Shown here piece after piece: positions 46,953 through 56,089 of a stretch of DNA of 64,000 nt. The DNA is from Deltaproteobacteria bacterium. GTDB taxonomy: Bacteria > Myxococcota_A > UBA9042 > DTJE01. The stretch lies in the NCBI GenBank assembly GCA_029547805.1, contig JAKPOP010000010.1, positions 145,675-209,674 on the forward strand, written 5' to 3'. Under the pieces are notes generated by a model. That model was not told the origin of the DNA. It saw nothing but the letters and a program-made list of their open reading frames with translations, and did not search any database. A program made the position numbers and the translations under genes. Every line of letters starts with the position of its first letter. Position 1 is the stretch's first letter.

Positions 46953-48388
46953 GGGCGATCCCCCTCTCCCGACTCGGCCAGGAGCGCCGGCTGGGCCGGC
47001 TGGGCCTCCGAGGCCTGCGAACCCTCCTGGGCGGCCTGGGCGGCCGCAGCCTCCGCGGCCTCCTGCTTCATCTTCTGCTTCAGTTCCCACGCCTTCTGCT
47101 GGATGCCCTGGGCCATCGACAGGGAGATGCCCGGAATGGCCGCCAGTTCGCTCTCGTCGGTATTGAGCAGGTTGTCCGGGGAGTGGTAGCCCAACTTGAA
47201 GAGATACTCCACCGTGGAACTGTCGAGCCCATCGAGGCCGGCCAGGACCTCCCGCAACCTGGACTTCAATTCCTCGATCCGGCCCTCCCCGTGGATCTCG
47301 ATGCTCCATCCCAGGAGCTTGCTGGCCAGTTTCACGTTCTGCCCGCGACGACCGATGGCCAGGGACAGCTGGTCATCGGGGACGATCAGTTCGATCTGGT
47401 GGTTGTTCTCGTCGATGAGCACCCGGAGGACCGCCGCCGGCGCGATGGCCGAGCAGACGTATCGGGCCAGATCCGTCGAGTAGGGGATGATGTCGATCTT
47501 TTCCCCGCGCAACTCCTGCACCACCGCCTGGACCCGGCTCCCCTTCATGCCCACGCAGGCCCCCACGGGATCGACGTCGCTGTCGGAGGAGGTGACGGCG
47601 ATCTTGGTCCGTTCCCCCGGCTCCCGGGCCACAGCCACGATCCGGACGATCCCCTCGTAGATCTCCGGAACCTCCTCCTCAAAGAGTTTCACCACGAACC
47701 TGGGGTCCGTCCGGGACAGGATGATCTGGTGACCCTTGGCCTCCCGCTCGACTTCCTTGACATAGGCCTGGACCCGGTCACCGGCCCGGTAGGACTCCCG
47801 CGGGCACTGCTCCTTGAAGAGGAGGATCGCCTCGGCCTTTCCCAGGTCCACGATCACGTTCCCCTTCTCGAACCGCCTGGCCACCCCCGTGACCAGTTCC
47901 CCCTTCCGGTCCTTGTACTCGTCGTAGACGATGCTCCTCTCGGCCTCCTGCACCTTCTGCATGATCACGTGCTTGGCGGTCTGGGCCGCGATCCGCCCGA
48001 AGGCCTGCCGGTGGCTCTCGAGGCCCAGGATGTCCCCGTGGCGACGGTCCTCCTCCCGGGCCTTCTCCCGGTCTGCCTCCAGGTAGAAGATCTGGAACCC
48101 CAGTTCGTCCCCCGGCTGGACATCGGGGTCCACCCTCTGGGCGGCTTCCATCGAGAGTTCCTGGAGCGGGTTGGTCACCTGCTCCACCACCTTCATGTAC
48201 TGGAAGAGTTCCACCTGCCCGGTCTCCTCGCTGAACTGGGTCTCCAGGTGACGCTCTTCCCCGAACACCTTCCGCGCGGCTCGGAGGATGGCCTCTTCCA
48301 GCGCCTCGATGAAGACCTTCCGCGGAATCCCCTTCTCGCGACTGACGAGGTCAATCACCTCGGACCAGTTGGGGTTGTCAGTGGCCAT
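46949..48388 (-). CDS. nusA: Transcription termination/antitermination factor NusA
   Basis: 479 residues. The N-terminal RNAP-binding domain includes WSEVIDLVSREKGIPRKVF. S1 (about 135-200), KH1 (GACVGMKGSRVQAVVQEL) and KH2 (LSLAIGRRGQNVKLASKLLGW) follow. A single helix-hairpin-helix (LFKLGYHSPDNLLNTDESEL) and an Ala/Gln/Glu-rich tail close it, so the second acidic repeat of E. coli NusA is lacking. GGAGGAAC precedes the ATG. It heads nusA-ylxR-infB-ylxP-rbfA-truB-MBL; rimP, normally upstream, is not here. Confidence 0.97.
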   Translation of the reverse strand: MATDNPNWSEVIDLVSREKGIPRKVFIEALEEAILRAARKVFGEERHLETQFSEETGQVELFQYMKVVEQVTNPLQELSMEAAQRVDPDVQPGDELGFQIFYLEADREKAREEDRRHGDILGLESHRQAFGRIAAQTAKHVIMQKVQEAERSIVYDEYKDRKGELVTGVARRFEKGNVIVDLGKAEAILLFKEQCPRESYRAGDRVQAYVKEVEREAKGHQIILSRTDPRFVVKLFEEEVPEIYEGIVRIVAVAREPGERTKIAVTSSDSDVDPVGACVGMKGSRVQAVVQELRGEKIDIIPYSTDLARYVCSAIAPAAVLRVLIDENNHQIELIVPDDQLSLAIGRRGQNVKLASKLLGWSIEIHGEGRIEELKSRLREVLAGLDGLDSSTVEYLFKLGYHSPDNLLNTDESELAAIPGISLSMAQGIQQKAWELKQKMKQEAAEAAAAQAAQEGSQASEAQPAQPALLAESGEGDRP

Positions 48389-48694
48389 CGTGTTCCTCCG
48401 TTTCGTTTCCAGCGCCTGCCGATCCAGTCCCCCCCGCCGTCCACCGACTGGACCCATCCGCTCGTCCGGAAGGAGGAAGGGAAGGTGCGACCGCCCACGG
48501 GCCCGGTCACGGGGACGCCGTGATCTACTCCATTCCGCAGGAAATGGCAAGCACCCCCCGAGCCACCGGAGGTGCGGAAGGAATCCGCCTCTCCCATCGT
48601 GCCCCGCAAGGGTCCCGACGCGTTCCTCCCGGGCCCGCCCGATTCCGCCACGAGGGGAGCGGCCCTTCCAGGGCAAGGAAGACCCGGGTCGGCC
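48389..48694 (-). promoter_or_regulatory. nusA leader region with promoter; no gene
   Basis: 306 bp between der and nusA. A minus-strand promoter TTGCCA (48545-48550), 17 bp, TAGATC (48522-48527) predicts a leader of about 125 nt. GTCCAGTCGGTGGAC in that leader can form a small stem-loop. No reading frame resembles RimP or any other protein. Confidence 0.5.
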
Positions 48695-50047
48695 TCAGTG
48701 CCCTGCGGCCTTCCGGGGCACCAGGACCAGGGGAGCCCCCTCGAAGTCCCACCTCGCCCGGAATTCCTTCTGGAGATATCGGAGGTAGTGATCCGGCACC
48801 CGCCCCGACCCGCTCTGGAACAGCAGGATGGTTGGCGGAGCCACCTGGGGCTGCATGAGGAACTTGATCCGCACGGACCGGCTCCCGGAGGCGTGGGGCG
48901 GGTGGCGCTGGACGACCTCCTCCCAGAACCGGTTCAACTCCGCCGTGGGAATCCGCCGGAACAGGTTCTCCCGGACCCGCTCCACCACCGGCAGCAGTCG
49001 CCCGACATTCCGGCCCGTGAGGGCCGACAGGAAGACCATCGGCGCGAAGGAGAAGAAGGCGGCCTCCTCCTCGATGCGCCTGCGGGTCTCCTGGGCGACC
49101 TCCCCCTCGACCCGATCCCACTTGTTCACCGCCAGCACCAGTCCCTTGCCCCGGTCGATGATCAGCCCGGCGATCTTCTTGTCCTGGTCCGTCAATCCCT
49201 CGGACCCGTCGATGACCAGCACCGCGACCTGGCACCGCTCCAGGGCCTGCATGGTCCTGGCGACGCTCATGCGTTCCAGCCCCGCCTCCACGGCCCTCCG
49301 GCGACGCACCCCGGCGGTGTCCACCAGCACGAAGAGGCGGCCCTCGTACCGGAACGGGGTGTCGATGGCGTCCCGGGTCGTCCCGGGGACGTCGCTGGTC
49401 AGGTAGCGGTCCTCTCCGAGGAGGGCATTGCACAGCGTGGACTTGCCCACGTTGGGGCGCCCCAGGATGGCCAGGCGAACTCCCTCCTCCGCCGCCGCAC
49501 CGGTCCCCGCCTCCGCCGGTTCCGGCAGGTGCCGGACCAGGTCGTCGAGCAGTTCGGCCACACCGCTGCCGTGCTCCGCCGTCAGGGGCCACAACCGATC
49601 GACCCCGAGGGCCCAGAACTCCGCCGTCAGGGGTTCCTGGTTCGGTCGGTCCACCTTGTTGACGGCCACCCAGGTCGGGCGGCCGCTCCGGCGGATCATC
49701 TCCCAGATCATCTCGTCGGTCCGGGTCAGCCCCTCCCGGGCGTCGAGGACCAGGATCAGGGCATCGGACTCCTCGATGGCCCGCTGGACCTGCACCCGCA
49801 TCAAGGCCAGCATTCCCTCCCGGGCCTCGGGGTCGAACCCCCCGGTGTCCACCAGCCGGAAGGACCGCCCCAGGTGTTCGGCATCGGCGTAGTGACGATC
49901 CCGGGTCACCCCCGGAAGGTCCTGGACGATGGCCTGCCGTCGCCCCAGGATTCGGTTGAAAAGCGTGGACTTGCCCACGTTGGGGCGCCCCACCAGGGCC
50001 ACCACCGGTCCCGTCTCCCGGGTCCCCTTGTCGGTGTCTTCGCTCAT
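48695..50047 (-). CDS. der: Ribosome-assembly GTPase Der (EngA)
   Basis: 450 residues with two tandem GTPase domains and a KH-like C-terminus. Domain 1: GRPNVGKSTLFNRILGRR, PGVTRDRHYA, DTGGFD and NKVDRPN. Domain 2: GRPNVGKSTLCNALLGEDR, PGTTRDAIDTPF, DTAGVRRR and NKWDRVE. The C-terminal domain ends IRYLQKEFRARWDFEGAPL-like (here LRYLQKEFRARWDFEG). Needed for 50S assembly. Its ATG overlaps the DUF2723 gene stop by four bases, so it is driven by the envelope-gene operon upstream. Confidence 0.96.
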   Translation of the reverse strand: MSEDTDKGTRETGPVVALVGRPNVGKSTLFNRILGRRQAIVQDLPGVTRDRHYADAEHLGRSFRLVDTGGFDPEAREGMLALMRVQVQRAIEESDALILVLDAREGLTRTDEMIWEMIRRSGRPTWVAVNKVDRPNQEPLTAEFWALGVDRLWPLTAEHGSGVAELLDDLVRHLPEPAEAGTGAAAEEGVRLAILGRPNVGKSTLCNALLGEDRYLTSDVPGTTRDAIDTPFRYEGRLFVLVDTAGVRRRRAVEAGLERMSVARTMQALERCQVAVLVIDGSEGLTDQDKKIAGLIIDRGKGLVLAVNKWDRVEGEVAQETRRRIEEEAAFFSFAPMVFLSALTGRNVGRLLPVVERVRENLFRRIPTAELNRFWEEVVQRHPPHASGSRSVRIKFLMQPQVAPPTILLFQSGSGRVPDHYLRYLQKEFRARWDFEGAPLVLVPRKAAGH

Positions 50048-52236
50048 CGATCCCCGTCGCCTCCCGTCAGCGCCCGGGACCAGGACCGCGCCCGGGATGC
50101 CTCCTGGACCTCGCCGGCGGCATCGGCCAGCCGCGCAAGCGTCCGCCACCCCCGGGCATATGCCGGGTCCTCCTGGACGGCCATCCGGGCCCACCGCAGC
50201 GCCTCGGCAGTCCGGCCCCGGGACTCCCACAGGACCGCCAGGTTGTGCATCGCCCGGACGTCCGAGGGGTCCACCGCCAGGGCCTCCCCGTAGCGCAGAA
50301 TCGCCCATTCGTCCATCCCGCGACGGGCCAGCAGGTTCCCCAGGCTCCGAAGACACGAGGCCAGGAACGACCGGGTCCACGGGTCGGCCGAGGGGACATG
50401 TGCCAGCGCTCGCCGGGACGCATCCATCACCGCCTCCCGGGACAGGGCCACTCGGGTCTCCTCCCGGACCTCGAAGACCGGGAAGCCCGGCCAGAACCGC
50501 CCGTTCCACCCCTCGTCGATCCACCCCTCTCCCGGCTCCATGAACACCGCACCCCGGCTCCTGAGGGCAGCGACGGCCCGCTCCAGGGCCTCCCCGGGCG
50601 CCTCGCCGCCGGCCTCGAACGGCGCCTGCTGAAGGGCCGTCCGGAACGGTCCCTCGCCGGGCCGCCCCCCCCGGGCCGCCAGACGCCGGGCCACGGCGCG
50701 GGTGTCCCCGAGGTGCTGGCGCACGAGGGCGAGGACATCCGGCCGAAGTCCCTCCAGGACCTGCATCGCAGCCACCGTCGCCGACAGGTCGTCCGTCGTG
50801 GTCCAGAGGGAGGCCCCGACGGGCAGCCGCACCCCCAGTTCCTCGACGACCTCCCGGGGGGCGTGGAGGTGCCGAAGGTCCCGGTCTGCCGGGGCCACCA
50901 GCGCCATTGCGCCCAGGACACCCGCGCCGCCAAAGGCCAGGGCCCTCGCCGCCCGGAACCGCCCCACCAGGGTCAGCCGTTCCATCACCCGGAGGAGGCC
51001 ATCCCCGCCCAGCACCGCCAGGGCCCAGGTGGCAGGGGAATTCACCTGGAGGTCCCGGATGCCCATGGGATTGACCCCCACGGCGAACCAGACGTCCCCC
51101 AGCACCACCGCCGCCAGCGCCCAGCGAGAGGCCCCGCTTCGCCGGGGATCCACCGCGAGTCCAGCAATGGCAAGGGGGATCATGGGACCGGTGCCCTCCA
51201 GGAGGTGCCGAAGAACCTCCAGGGCGTTCAGCCCCATCGTGGCCGGCGTCATCGACCCCAGGAATGCCTGGAAGGAGGACCGGATCCGGGCCCCGGTCAA
51301 GTGGGCCAGCAGGCCCGGCAGGTCCGCCGGATGCCCCCAGTCCATCACGGGGTCCCGGGCCGCCCGGACCGGCAGGTAGATCAGCACGAGGGCCCCGATC
51401 ATGCCCGCGACGATCATCGCCGGGACCACGGGCCACCGGACCTCCCGCCGCCACGCGGCCCCAGCCAGGCCCCCGGCGATCAGCAGGACACCCCAGAGGG
51501 GCCAGGTCACGTGGCCCCCGGCGCCCAGTCCGGCGAGGAAGGCCCCGGCGATCCACCACCGGGCATCCCTCCGGCAACCGGCCATGGCGACGCAGAAGGC
51601 CACGGCCCCGAATCCCGCCAGTGACGGCAGATAGACCTCCACCGTGGTCCCATGGAGCCAGGTCGTCGGGCTGACCACCAGCGTCGCCGCGGCCAGCATT
51701 GCGGCGATGGCCACGATTCGCCGGTCCCGGGGCCCGACGGAGTCCCCACCATGGGCGACGGCGATCACCGTCGCGGCGGCCAGGGCCCCGGCGACCCCCA
51801 GGGACCCCATGGACAGGAGATTCATGCGGAAGGCCAGGGAGCCCATCGGCAAGAAGCCCAGGGCGCGTCCCGCCAGGCAGAAGGCCGGAAAGCCGGTGGG
51901 GTGGGCGACCCCCAGGGAGAGGGCCGAGGCGGCCAGTTCCCCGGCGTCCTTCACGAAGATCCCGGGGGCACCCAGGGCCGTCGCGAGGATCCCGATGGCG
52001 GCCCCGACGACAATGGCCGGCCCCCAACGGCCCCAGGAGTCCGAGCCCGGGGCGCCGGACCGCCGTTCCCGGGACTCGGCGGCCACCCAGAGGGCCCCGG
52101 CCAGCGTGATCGCCACGGACAGCCCGACCCCCGCCGCGAGGCCCCAGGGGGCCCAGAGGCCCACCGCCAGGAGGACGATGACCGGCGCCAGCACCGTCGC
52201 CAGGATCGGCAGGGGAACATAGCGGACGGATCCCAT
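50044..52236 (-). CDS. DUF2723 polytopic membrane protein with TPR tail
   Basis: 730 residues. About a dozen membrane helices cover residues 8-455. The DUF2723 hallmark is FVKDAGELAASALSLGVAHPTGFP, where the acidic pair in the first loop suggests a GT-C glycosyltransferase; MDWGHPADLPGLLAHLTG and RIRSSFQAFL also fit. The soluble C-terminus has TPR-like helices (about 600-720: NLLARRGMDEWAILRYGEAL, AMHNLAVLWESRGRTAEALR). The ATG with CGGGGACTTCG upstream is preferred over a GTG pair 30 bases earlier. Lipid-linked sugar transfer to proteins is a reasonable guess. Coupled to der. Confidence 0.85.
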   Translation of the reverse strand: MGSVRYVPLPILATVLAPVIVLLAVGLWAPWGLAAGVGLSVAITLAGALWVAAESRERRSGAPGSDSWGRWGPAIVVGAAIGILATALGAPGIFVKDAGELAASALSLGVAHPTGFPAFCLAGRALGFLPMGSLAFRMNLLSMGSLGVAGALAAATVIAVAHGGDSVGPRDRRIVAIAAMLAAATLVVSPTTWLHGTTVEVYLPSLAGFGAVAFCVAMAGCRRDARWWIAGAFLAGLGAGGHVTWPLWGVLLIAGGLAGAAWRREVRWPVVPAMIVAGMIGALVLIYLPVRAARDPVMDWGHPADLPGLLAHLTGARIRSSFQAFLGSMTPATMGLNALEVLRHLLEGTGPMIPLAIAGLAVDPRRSGASRWALAAVVLGDVWFAVGVNPMGIRDLQVNSPATWALAVLGGDGLLRVMERLTLVGRFRAARALAFGGAGVLGAMALVAPADRDLRHLHAPREVVEELGVRLPVGASLWTTTDDLSATVAAMQVLEGLRPDVLALVRQHLGDTRAVARRLAARGGRPGEGPFRTALQQAPFEAGGEAPGEALERAVAALRSRGAVFMEPGEGWIDEGWNGRFWPGFPVFEVREETRVALSREAVMDASRRALAHVPSADPWTRSFLASCLRSLGNLLARRGMDEWAILRYGEALAVDPSDVRAMHNLAVLWESRGRTAEALRWARMAVQEDPAYARGWRTLARLADAAGEVQEASRARSWSRALTGGDGDR

Positions 52237-52289
52237 CGAAGTCCCCGGGACCCCAGGTCCCACCACCCCCGGTCAGGGACCGCGTCTCA

Positions 52290-54143
52290 TCAGGGGAGAT
52301 AGAGCGCAGCCCCACCGGCGAACCGGTCCGTTCCCTGGAGGGCCTTCAAGCCTCCGGAGATCAGCACGGCCCGGTCGAAGAGGCCCCCCTCGATCACCAC
52401 GGCCTGATGGAATGCCCGGGGCGCCATGGGAATCCTCGCGACCACCCCCAGGGTCCCGGCATTCGCCTCGACCAGCACCGCGTCGTCGCGAATCTTGCCG
52501 TCGGGGCCGACACCGCCGGAGATCAGGACCCGCTTGCCGTCCCCCAGGGGGGTCGCCTGATGCCCGACCCGCCGCAAGGCCGCGAGGTCCGGCTCCGGGA
52601 GGCCGGCGGCCTGGGCCGTCAGGGTGCCCTGCCCGGGGTCGACGTTGAAGGCATACGGCGGCGCATCGATGGCGTCGGAGGTCCGCCCTCCGAAGGTCCA
52701 GATCTGGCCTCCTGCCTCGACGGCCACGGCCCCGTCCAGGGTCTCCGGCACGCTGCCGACGGAGGTCAGGTTCACGAACCGGTTCTCCGCCACCCGGTAG
52801 AGTTCCCCCACCGGCGCCGTCCGGACGTTGCCACCCAGCACCACCACGTCGTTGCAGGCCTTCCGGGTTCCGTCCAGGCAGGCGATCGTGGAAGAGAGGC
52901 GTGCCACCGCGTTCTCGCTCCCGGGGAACTCCAGGCAGGAGATCGTGTCGTCTTCGGCCAACAGGCACCGCCATGCCCCCCGGCCAACCCCCTGCCGGTT
53001 CCCCTCTCCCGCGAGGACCCCGGGCCGGACCAGAGCTCCGGGACCCGGGATCCCGATCGCCACGCCGCCGGCCCCCTGGAACTCCAGCACCGACCGGGTG
53101 ATGGTCCCCGTGGCCAGGTCCACGGCGTAGGCCTCGTTGGAGGTCGTCACGGCGCAGGCGGCCCCGACGCAGGTCTCGGATCGGAAATCGGGCACGGCGA
53201 CGTTCCCCCGGTTCACGTTCCCCAGCACCGAGGTCCCTCCGAAGGTCACCAGCCGTCCATTGGACGTCGTGGCGGTCGCCATCGCCGCGGAGGCCTGGCC
53301 CAGGGTCGCCCCCAGGTCCTGCTCGTCGAACAGGAACCGGCCGCTGTCAAAGGTCTCCGAGAGGGCCCGGGGGGACGTGTTCAGGGTCGCCCCGGTGGCC
53401 ACCTGGAACCCGCCGAACACCCGCACCGATCCGTCCGGCGTGGCGGCAGCGACGTGGAAGGCCCGGGGCCACCGGCCGTTCAGCGGATACAGGGTCTCCA
53501 GGCGACACGTCCCCTCGATGCAGCGGGCGGCCGGGTGCACCCGGAAACGGACCCACTTGAGACCGCCCTGGCACTCCTCGGTCGGCAGGCACGCCTCCTG
53601 GAAGCAGTCCGTCCGGGACTCGTCGAGGCAGTCCTCCAGCCCCTGGCAATCCACGTCGGCAGTGCAGGAGACTCCGCTGTCGAGCAGCGAGGCCGGGGGC
53701 AACGGCATCTCCGTCACCTGCCCGATCCCGTTCAGCTGGACGAAGTAGATGGCCTTGCCGGTTCCCTCGGCCAGGACCTCGATGTCGCCCCGAAGGCCCC
53801 GGGCGACCCGGGTCGAGGCGCTGCAGTCGCCGGACGAATAGGCATCGAGCACCAGGACGTACCCCTTCCGTTCCTCCACGTGGTTGATGGAGAACCCCGT
53901 CCCCAGGGGGGAACAGGGCGATTGGTAGTAGGGCCTGGCCTGGGGATCGGCGGGCAGTTTCCGGTACAGGCGCGCCTCAAAGGCCAGCGCGGGCAGCGGC
54001 GCCTGATTCAGCGCGACGGTCAGGCGACCGGCGGCGCCAGGGGACGGGCCGTCGAATTCCAGGGGGTTCGCGCCGTCCACGCAACCCGCGATCATGGCGA
54101 CCATCGCCGAAAACGTCCACGAGCGGTGCAGGCCTCGACGCAT
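52290..54143 (-). CDS. Kelch-like beta-propeller lipoprotein
   Basis: 617 residues. The signal ends AMIAGC, a good lipobox with Cys near 21. An N-terminal beta region (about 25-150) is followed by a Cys-rich segment (CTADVDCQGLEDCLDESRTD), then Kelch-like units: FHVAAATPDGSVRVFGGFQV, NGRLVTFGGTSVLG, IWTFGGRTSD, KRVLISGGVGPDGK and RAVLISGGLKAL. A propeller displayed at the cell surface or in the periplasm is likely. Of two ATGs (ATG ACG ATG) the second is used because AGGAGG abuts the first. It lies 10 bp after the PEGA gene. Confidence 0.85.
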   Translation of the reverse strand: MRRGLHRSWTFSAMVAMIAGCVDGANPLEFDGPSPGAAGRLTVALNQAPLPALAFEARLYRKLPADPQARPYYQSPCSPLGTGFSINHVEERKGYVLVLDAYSSGDCSASTRVARGLRGDIEVLAEGTGKAIYFVQLNGIGQVTEMPLPPASLLDSGVSCTADVDCQGLEDCLDESRTDCFQEACLPTEECQGGLKWVRFRVHPAARCIEGTCRLETLYPLNGRWPRAFHVAAATPDGSVRVFGGFQVATGATLNTSPRALSETFDSGRFLFDEQDLGATLGQASAAMATATTSNGRLVTFGGTSVLGNVNRGNVAVPDFRSETCVGAACAVTTSNEAYAVDLATGTITRSVLEFQGAGGVAIGIPGPGALVRPGVLAGEGNRQGVGRGAWRCLLAEDDTISCLEFPGSENAVARLSSTIACLDGTRKACNDVVVLGGNVRTAPVGELYRVAENRFVNLTSVGSVPETLDGAVAVEAGGQIWTFGGRTSDAIDAPPYAFNVDPGQGTLTAQAAGLPEPDLAALRRVGHQATPLGDGKRVLISGGVGPDGKIRDDAVLVEANAGTLGVVARIPMAPRAFHQAVVIEGGLFDRAVLISGGLKALQGTDRFAGGAALYLP

Positions 54144-54153
54144 CGTCATCCTC

Positions 54154-55086
54154 CTAGCGCGGGTACAGGGTCACATCCTTGGGTGCCAGCCGCGGATCCG
54201 AACTGAATCCCGCGCTTCCGGTCTTCGCCTGGTCCTTCGAGAGGAGGACTCCCGCAGTGGTGGCCCCTCCGACCACCACGGCCCCCACCACGGTCCAGAA
54301 CCACCAGGTCTGGTAGAAGGGGGTCACCTCCGACGTCTTCTCCTGTTTCGGAGCCGAGGCGGGCATCTCCAGCGGCACCGCCGGGACCGCCTCCAGGGGC
54401 ACGACCACGTTGCCCGCCTTCCGGGCCTCCACCGTGAGCCGCTGGGTCACCTCCCGGTAGCCGACCTTGGCCAGGCGCAGGGAGTAGGACCCCGGGAGCA
54501 CCATCAGCGTCACGGGGCTCAGCCCCTTGAAGTCCTGATCCAGGTAGACCTCGGCCCCCGGCGGCGTCGAGGCCACCTCCACCCGGACCGGTTCGGGCTC
54601 GGCCGAGGGCTCGGGTCCGAGGACCGCCTCCAGGGACCGCTCCAGGGCCTTCGCCAGCCCCTCCTCCGAGTCGGTGTCCCCCTCGGAGGCCTTCATCTGT
54701 CGGGTCTTCAGTTCCACCAGACGAACCTGGATCAGGAAGCGGTCTCCCTTCTTGCCCACCTCGGCGTAGAGGAGCAGGTCCGCATTCCGCCCCTGGCCGA
54801 TCCGGGAGAGGCACTCGGCATCGAAATCGGTGCACTCGGCGTCCACCATCAGGTCCACAGGGTCCTCGGCCGGCGGCGTCAGCACCTCGACGGGGTACTT
54901 GCGGACCTTCCCCAGCACCGACTCGGTGAGGGCCTGGAGCTGGGTCCCCGAGACCTGGTTGGAGGTCACCCGCAGGGGAAGCACCCGGGGCCGACCGCCG
55001 GCGCCCTGGGCCGACGCCGGCTCCGGCGTGAGCAGGAGGACCCAGGCCATGGCCGCCACCCCGGCAGCGATCAGACGTCCGTTCAT
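54154..55086 (-). CDS. Exported PEGA-domain protein with C-terminal membrane anchor
   Basis: 310 residues. Signal peptide with cleavage near ASA-QG (26-28). A domain of the type seen in stress/secretin-linked proteins spans about 33-160 (VSGTQLQALTESVLGKVRKY, DLLLYAEVGKKGDRFLIQVR) and has two Cys in ECTDFDAEC. A PEGA domain (about 165-235) has VASTPPGAEVYLDQDFKG and LPGSYSLRLAKVGY. One membrane helix (WWFWTVVGAVVVGGATTAGVLL) sits near 270-292. GGGAAG precedes the ATG. First gene of PEGA-Kelch-DUF2723-der. Its role is presumably envelope architecture or carbohydrate contact. Confidence 0.85.
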   Translation of the reverse strand: MNGRLIAAGVAAMAWVLLLTPEPASAQGAGGRPRVLPLRVTSNQVSGTQLQALTESVLGKVRKYPVEVLTPPAEDPVDLMVDAECTDFDAECLSRIGQGRNADLLLYAEVGKKGDRFLIQVRLVELKTRQMKASEGDTDSEEGLAKALERSLEAVLGPEPSAEPEPVRVEVASTPPGAEVYLDQDFKGLSPVTLMVLPGSYSLRLAKVGYREVTQRLTVEARKAGNVVVPLEAVPAVPLEMPASAPKQEKTSEVTPFYQTWWFWTVVGAVVVGGATTAGVLLSKDQAKTGSAGFSSDPRLAPKDVTLYPR

Positions 55087-55113
55087 CGTTTCTTCCCGAC
55101 CGAAGGCGGTCCT

Positions 55114-55143
55114 ATACTAGGGAGACTCCGGAAGCGGTGTCAA
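55114..55143 (-). promoter_or_regulatory. Promoter of the PEGA-Kelch-DUF2723-der operon
   Basis: Minus-strand TTGACA (55138-55143), an 18-bp spacer and TAGTAT (55114-55119) lie 27 bp before the ATG. Confidence 0.65.
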
Positions 55144-55273
55144 CTTGGCCGTGTCCGCTGGATCCCGGGGGCCAACCCCCCCCGAAACGGTCGTGCCAGA
55201 GGTCCCCCGCGCCCCGGACAGCCTCGCTGCGTCCCGGAGGCCCCGAACGCAGGCTGCGGTGCTGCAAGGCCCG

Positions 55274-56089
55274 ATGAGACGTCGGGTTTTCCGAGTCATG
55301 GCCACGCTGGTGGCCGTTGTCTCGGCGGCATCGTGCAGCCACCTGGCCCCCTATGTCCAGGGACCGCTGCCCCGCCCCCCCACCGGGGACCCCAGGGTCT
55401 CCATCGACCTGCCCCCGGCGCTGGACGGCGGGGCCTCGGCAACCGCCCGGGACCCGGGCGATCCCGTGTTCCTCCAGGGAACCCTCGTGGCCTGGTCGGC
55501 CCTGTCGGAACCGGGGCCTGGATTCCAGATGCAGGTGGCCACGGAGTCCGGTCCCCTCACCGTGCGGGTGGTGACCTTCGAGGCCGTTTCCTGGTCCCTT
55601 TCCCCGGGGACGCCGGTGCGTGTGGGCTTCCTCGCGGGTCCGGACGGCATCGTGCTGCGCCTGGAGGATGCTCGAGGCCTCCTCTTCTTCCTGGCCCAGG
55701 GGGCCCCCTCCCTGGACCCGACGCCCATGGACCCACCGGTCCAGGTCCGCCCGAGGTCCTCTCAGGTCTGGGTGGAGGTCCGGGAGGACGAGGCCCTCTG
55801 CCACATCGTGACGTCGCATCGGTCCGGGGAGGCGATCCTCCCCGATGGGCGGTTGCTGGTGCTCACCCCGGGCGTCGCGCAGGAGGTCCCCGACGCCCCC
55901 CTTCCCTTCCGCCTGGTGATCACCATGAACCGGCGTGACCTGGAAAACTCCTGCGGAGACGCCCCGGTATCCCGGTTCGGCTGGTGGTGGATGCGCCTCC
56001 CGGCCCCCTTCAGGTCCCCGCCCCAAAGAACCATCCCCGCTGCCACAGGGCGGCCAGGTCCATCGACACGGCCACCAGACCGTGAATGA
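55274..56089 (+). CDS. Predicted lipoprotein, unknown function
   Basis: About 271 residues. MRRRVFRVMATLVAVVSAASC gives a basic, hydrophobic lipoprotein signal with Cys near 21 (Ala at -3 weakens the lipobox). The mature part is beta-rich with no domain I recognise: DPVFLQGTLVAWSALSEPG, LTVRVVTFEAVSWSLSPG, VWVEVREDEALCHIVTSH. The AAGG upstream is weak and the start could be the ATG 24 bases later. No promoter is clear in the 187 bp from the PEGA gene. Its 3' end overlaps the convergent CPBP gene by 80 bp, unusual enough that the last 25 residues deserve checking. Confidence 0.6.
   Translation: MRRRVFRVMATLVAVVSAASCSHLAPYVQGPLPRPPTGDPRVSIDLPPALDGGASATARDPGDPVFLQGTLVAWSALSEPGPGFQMQVATESGPLTVRVVTFEAVSWSLSPGTPVRVGFLAGPDGIVLRLEDARGLLFFLAQGAPSLDPTPMDPPVQVRPRSSQVWVEVREDEALCHIVTSHRSGEAILPDGRLLVLTPGVAQEVPDAPLPFRLVITMNRRDLENSCGDAPVSRFGWWWMRLPAPFRSPPQRTIPAATGRPGPSTRPPDRE

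Noticed and set aside
48389..48694. Hidden rimP upstream of nusA
   Set aside because: All six frames give low-complexity peptides unlike RimP.
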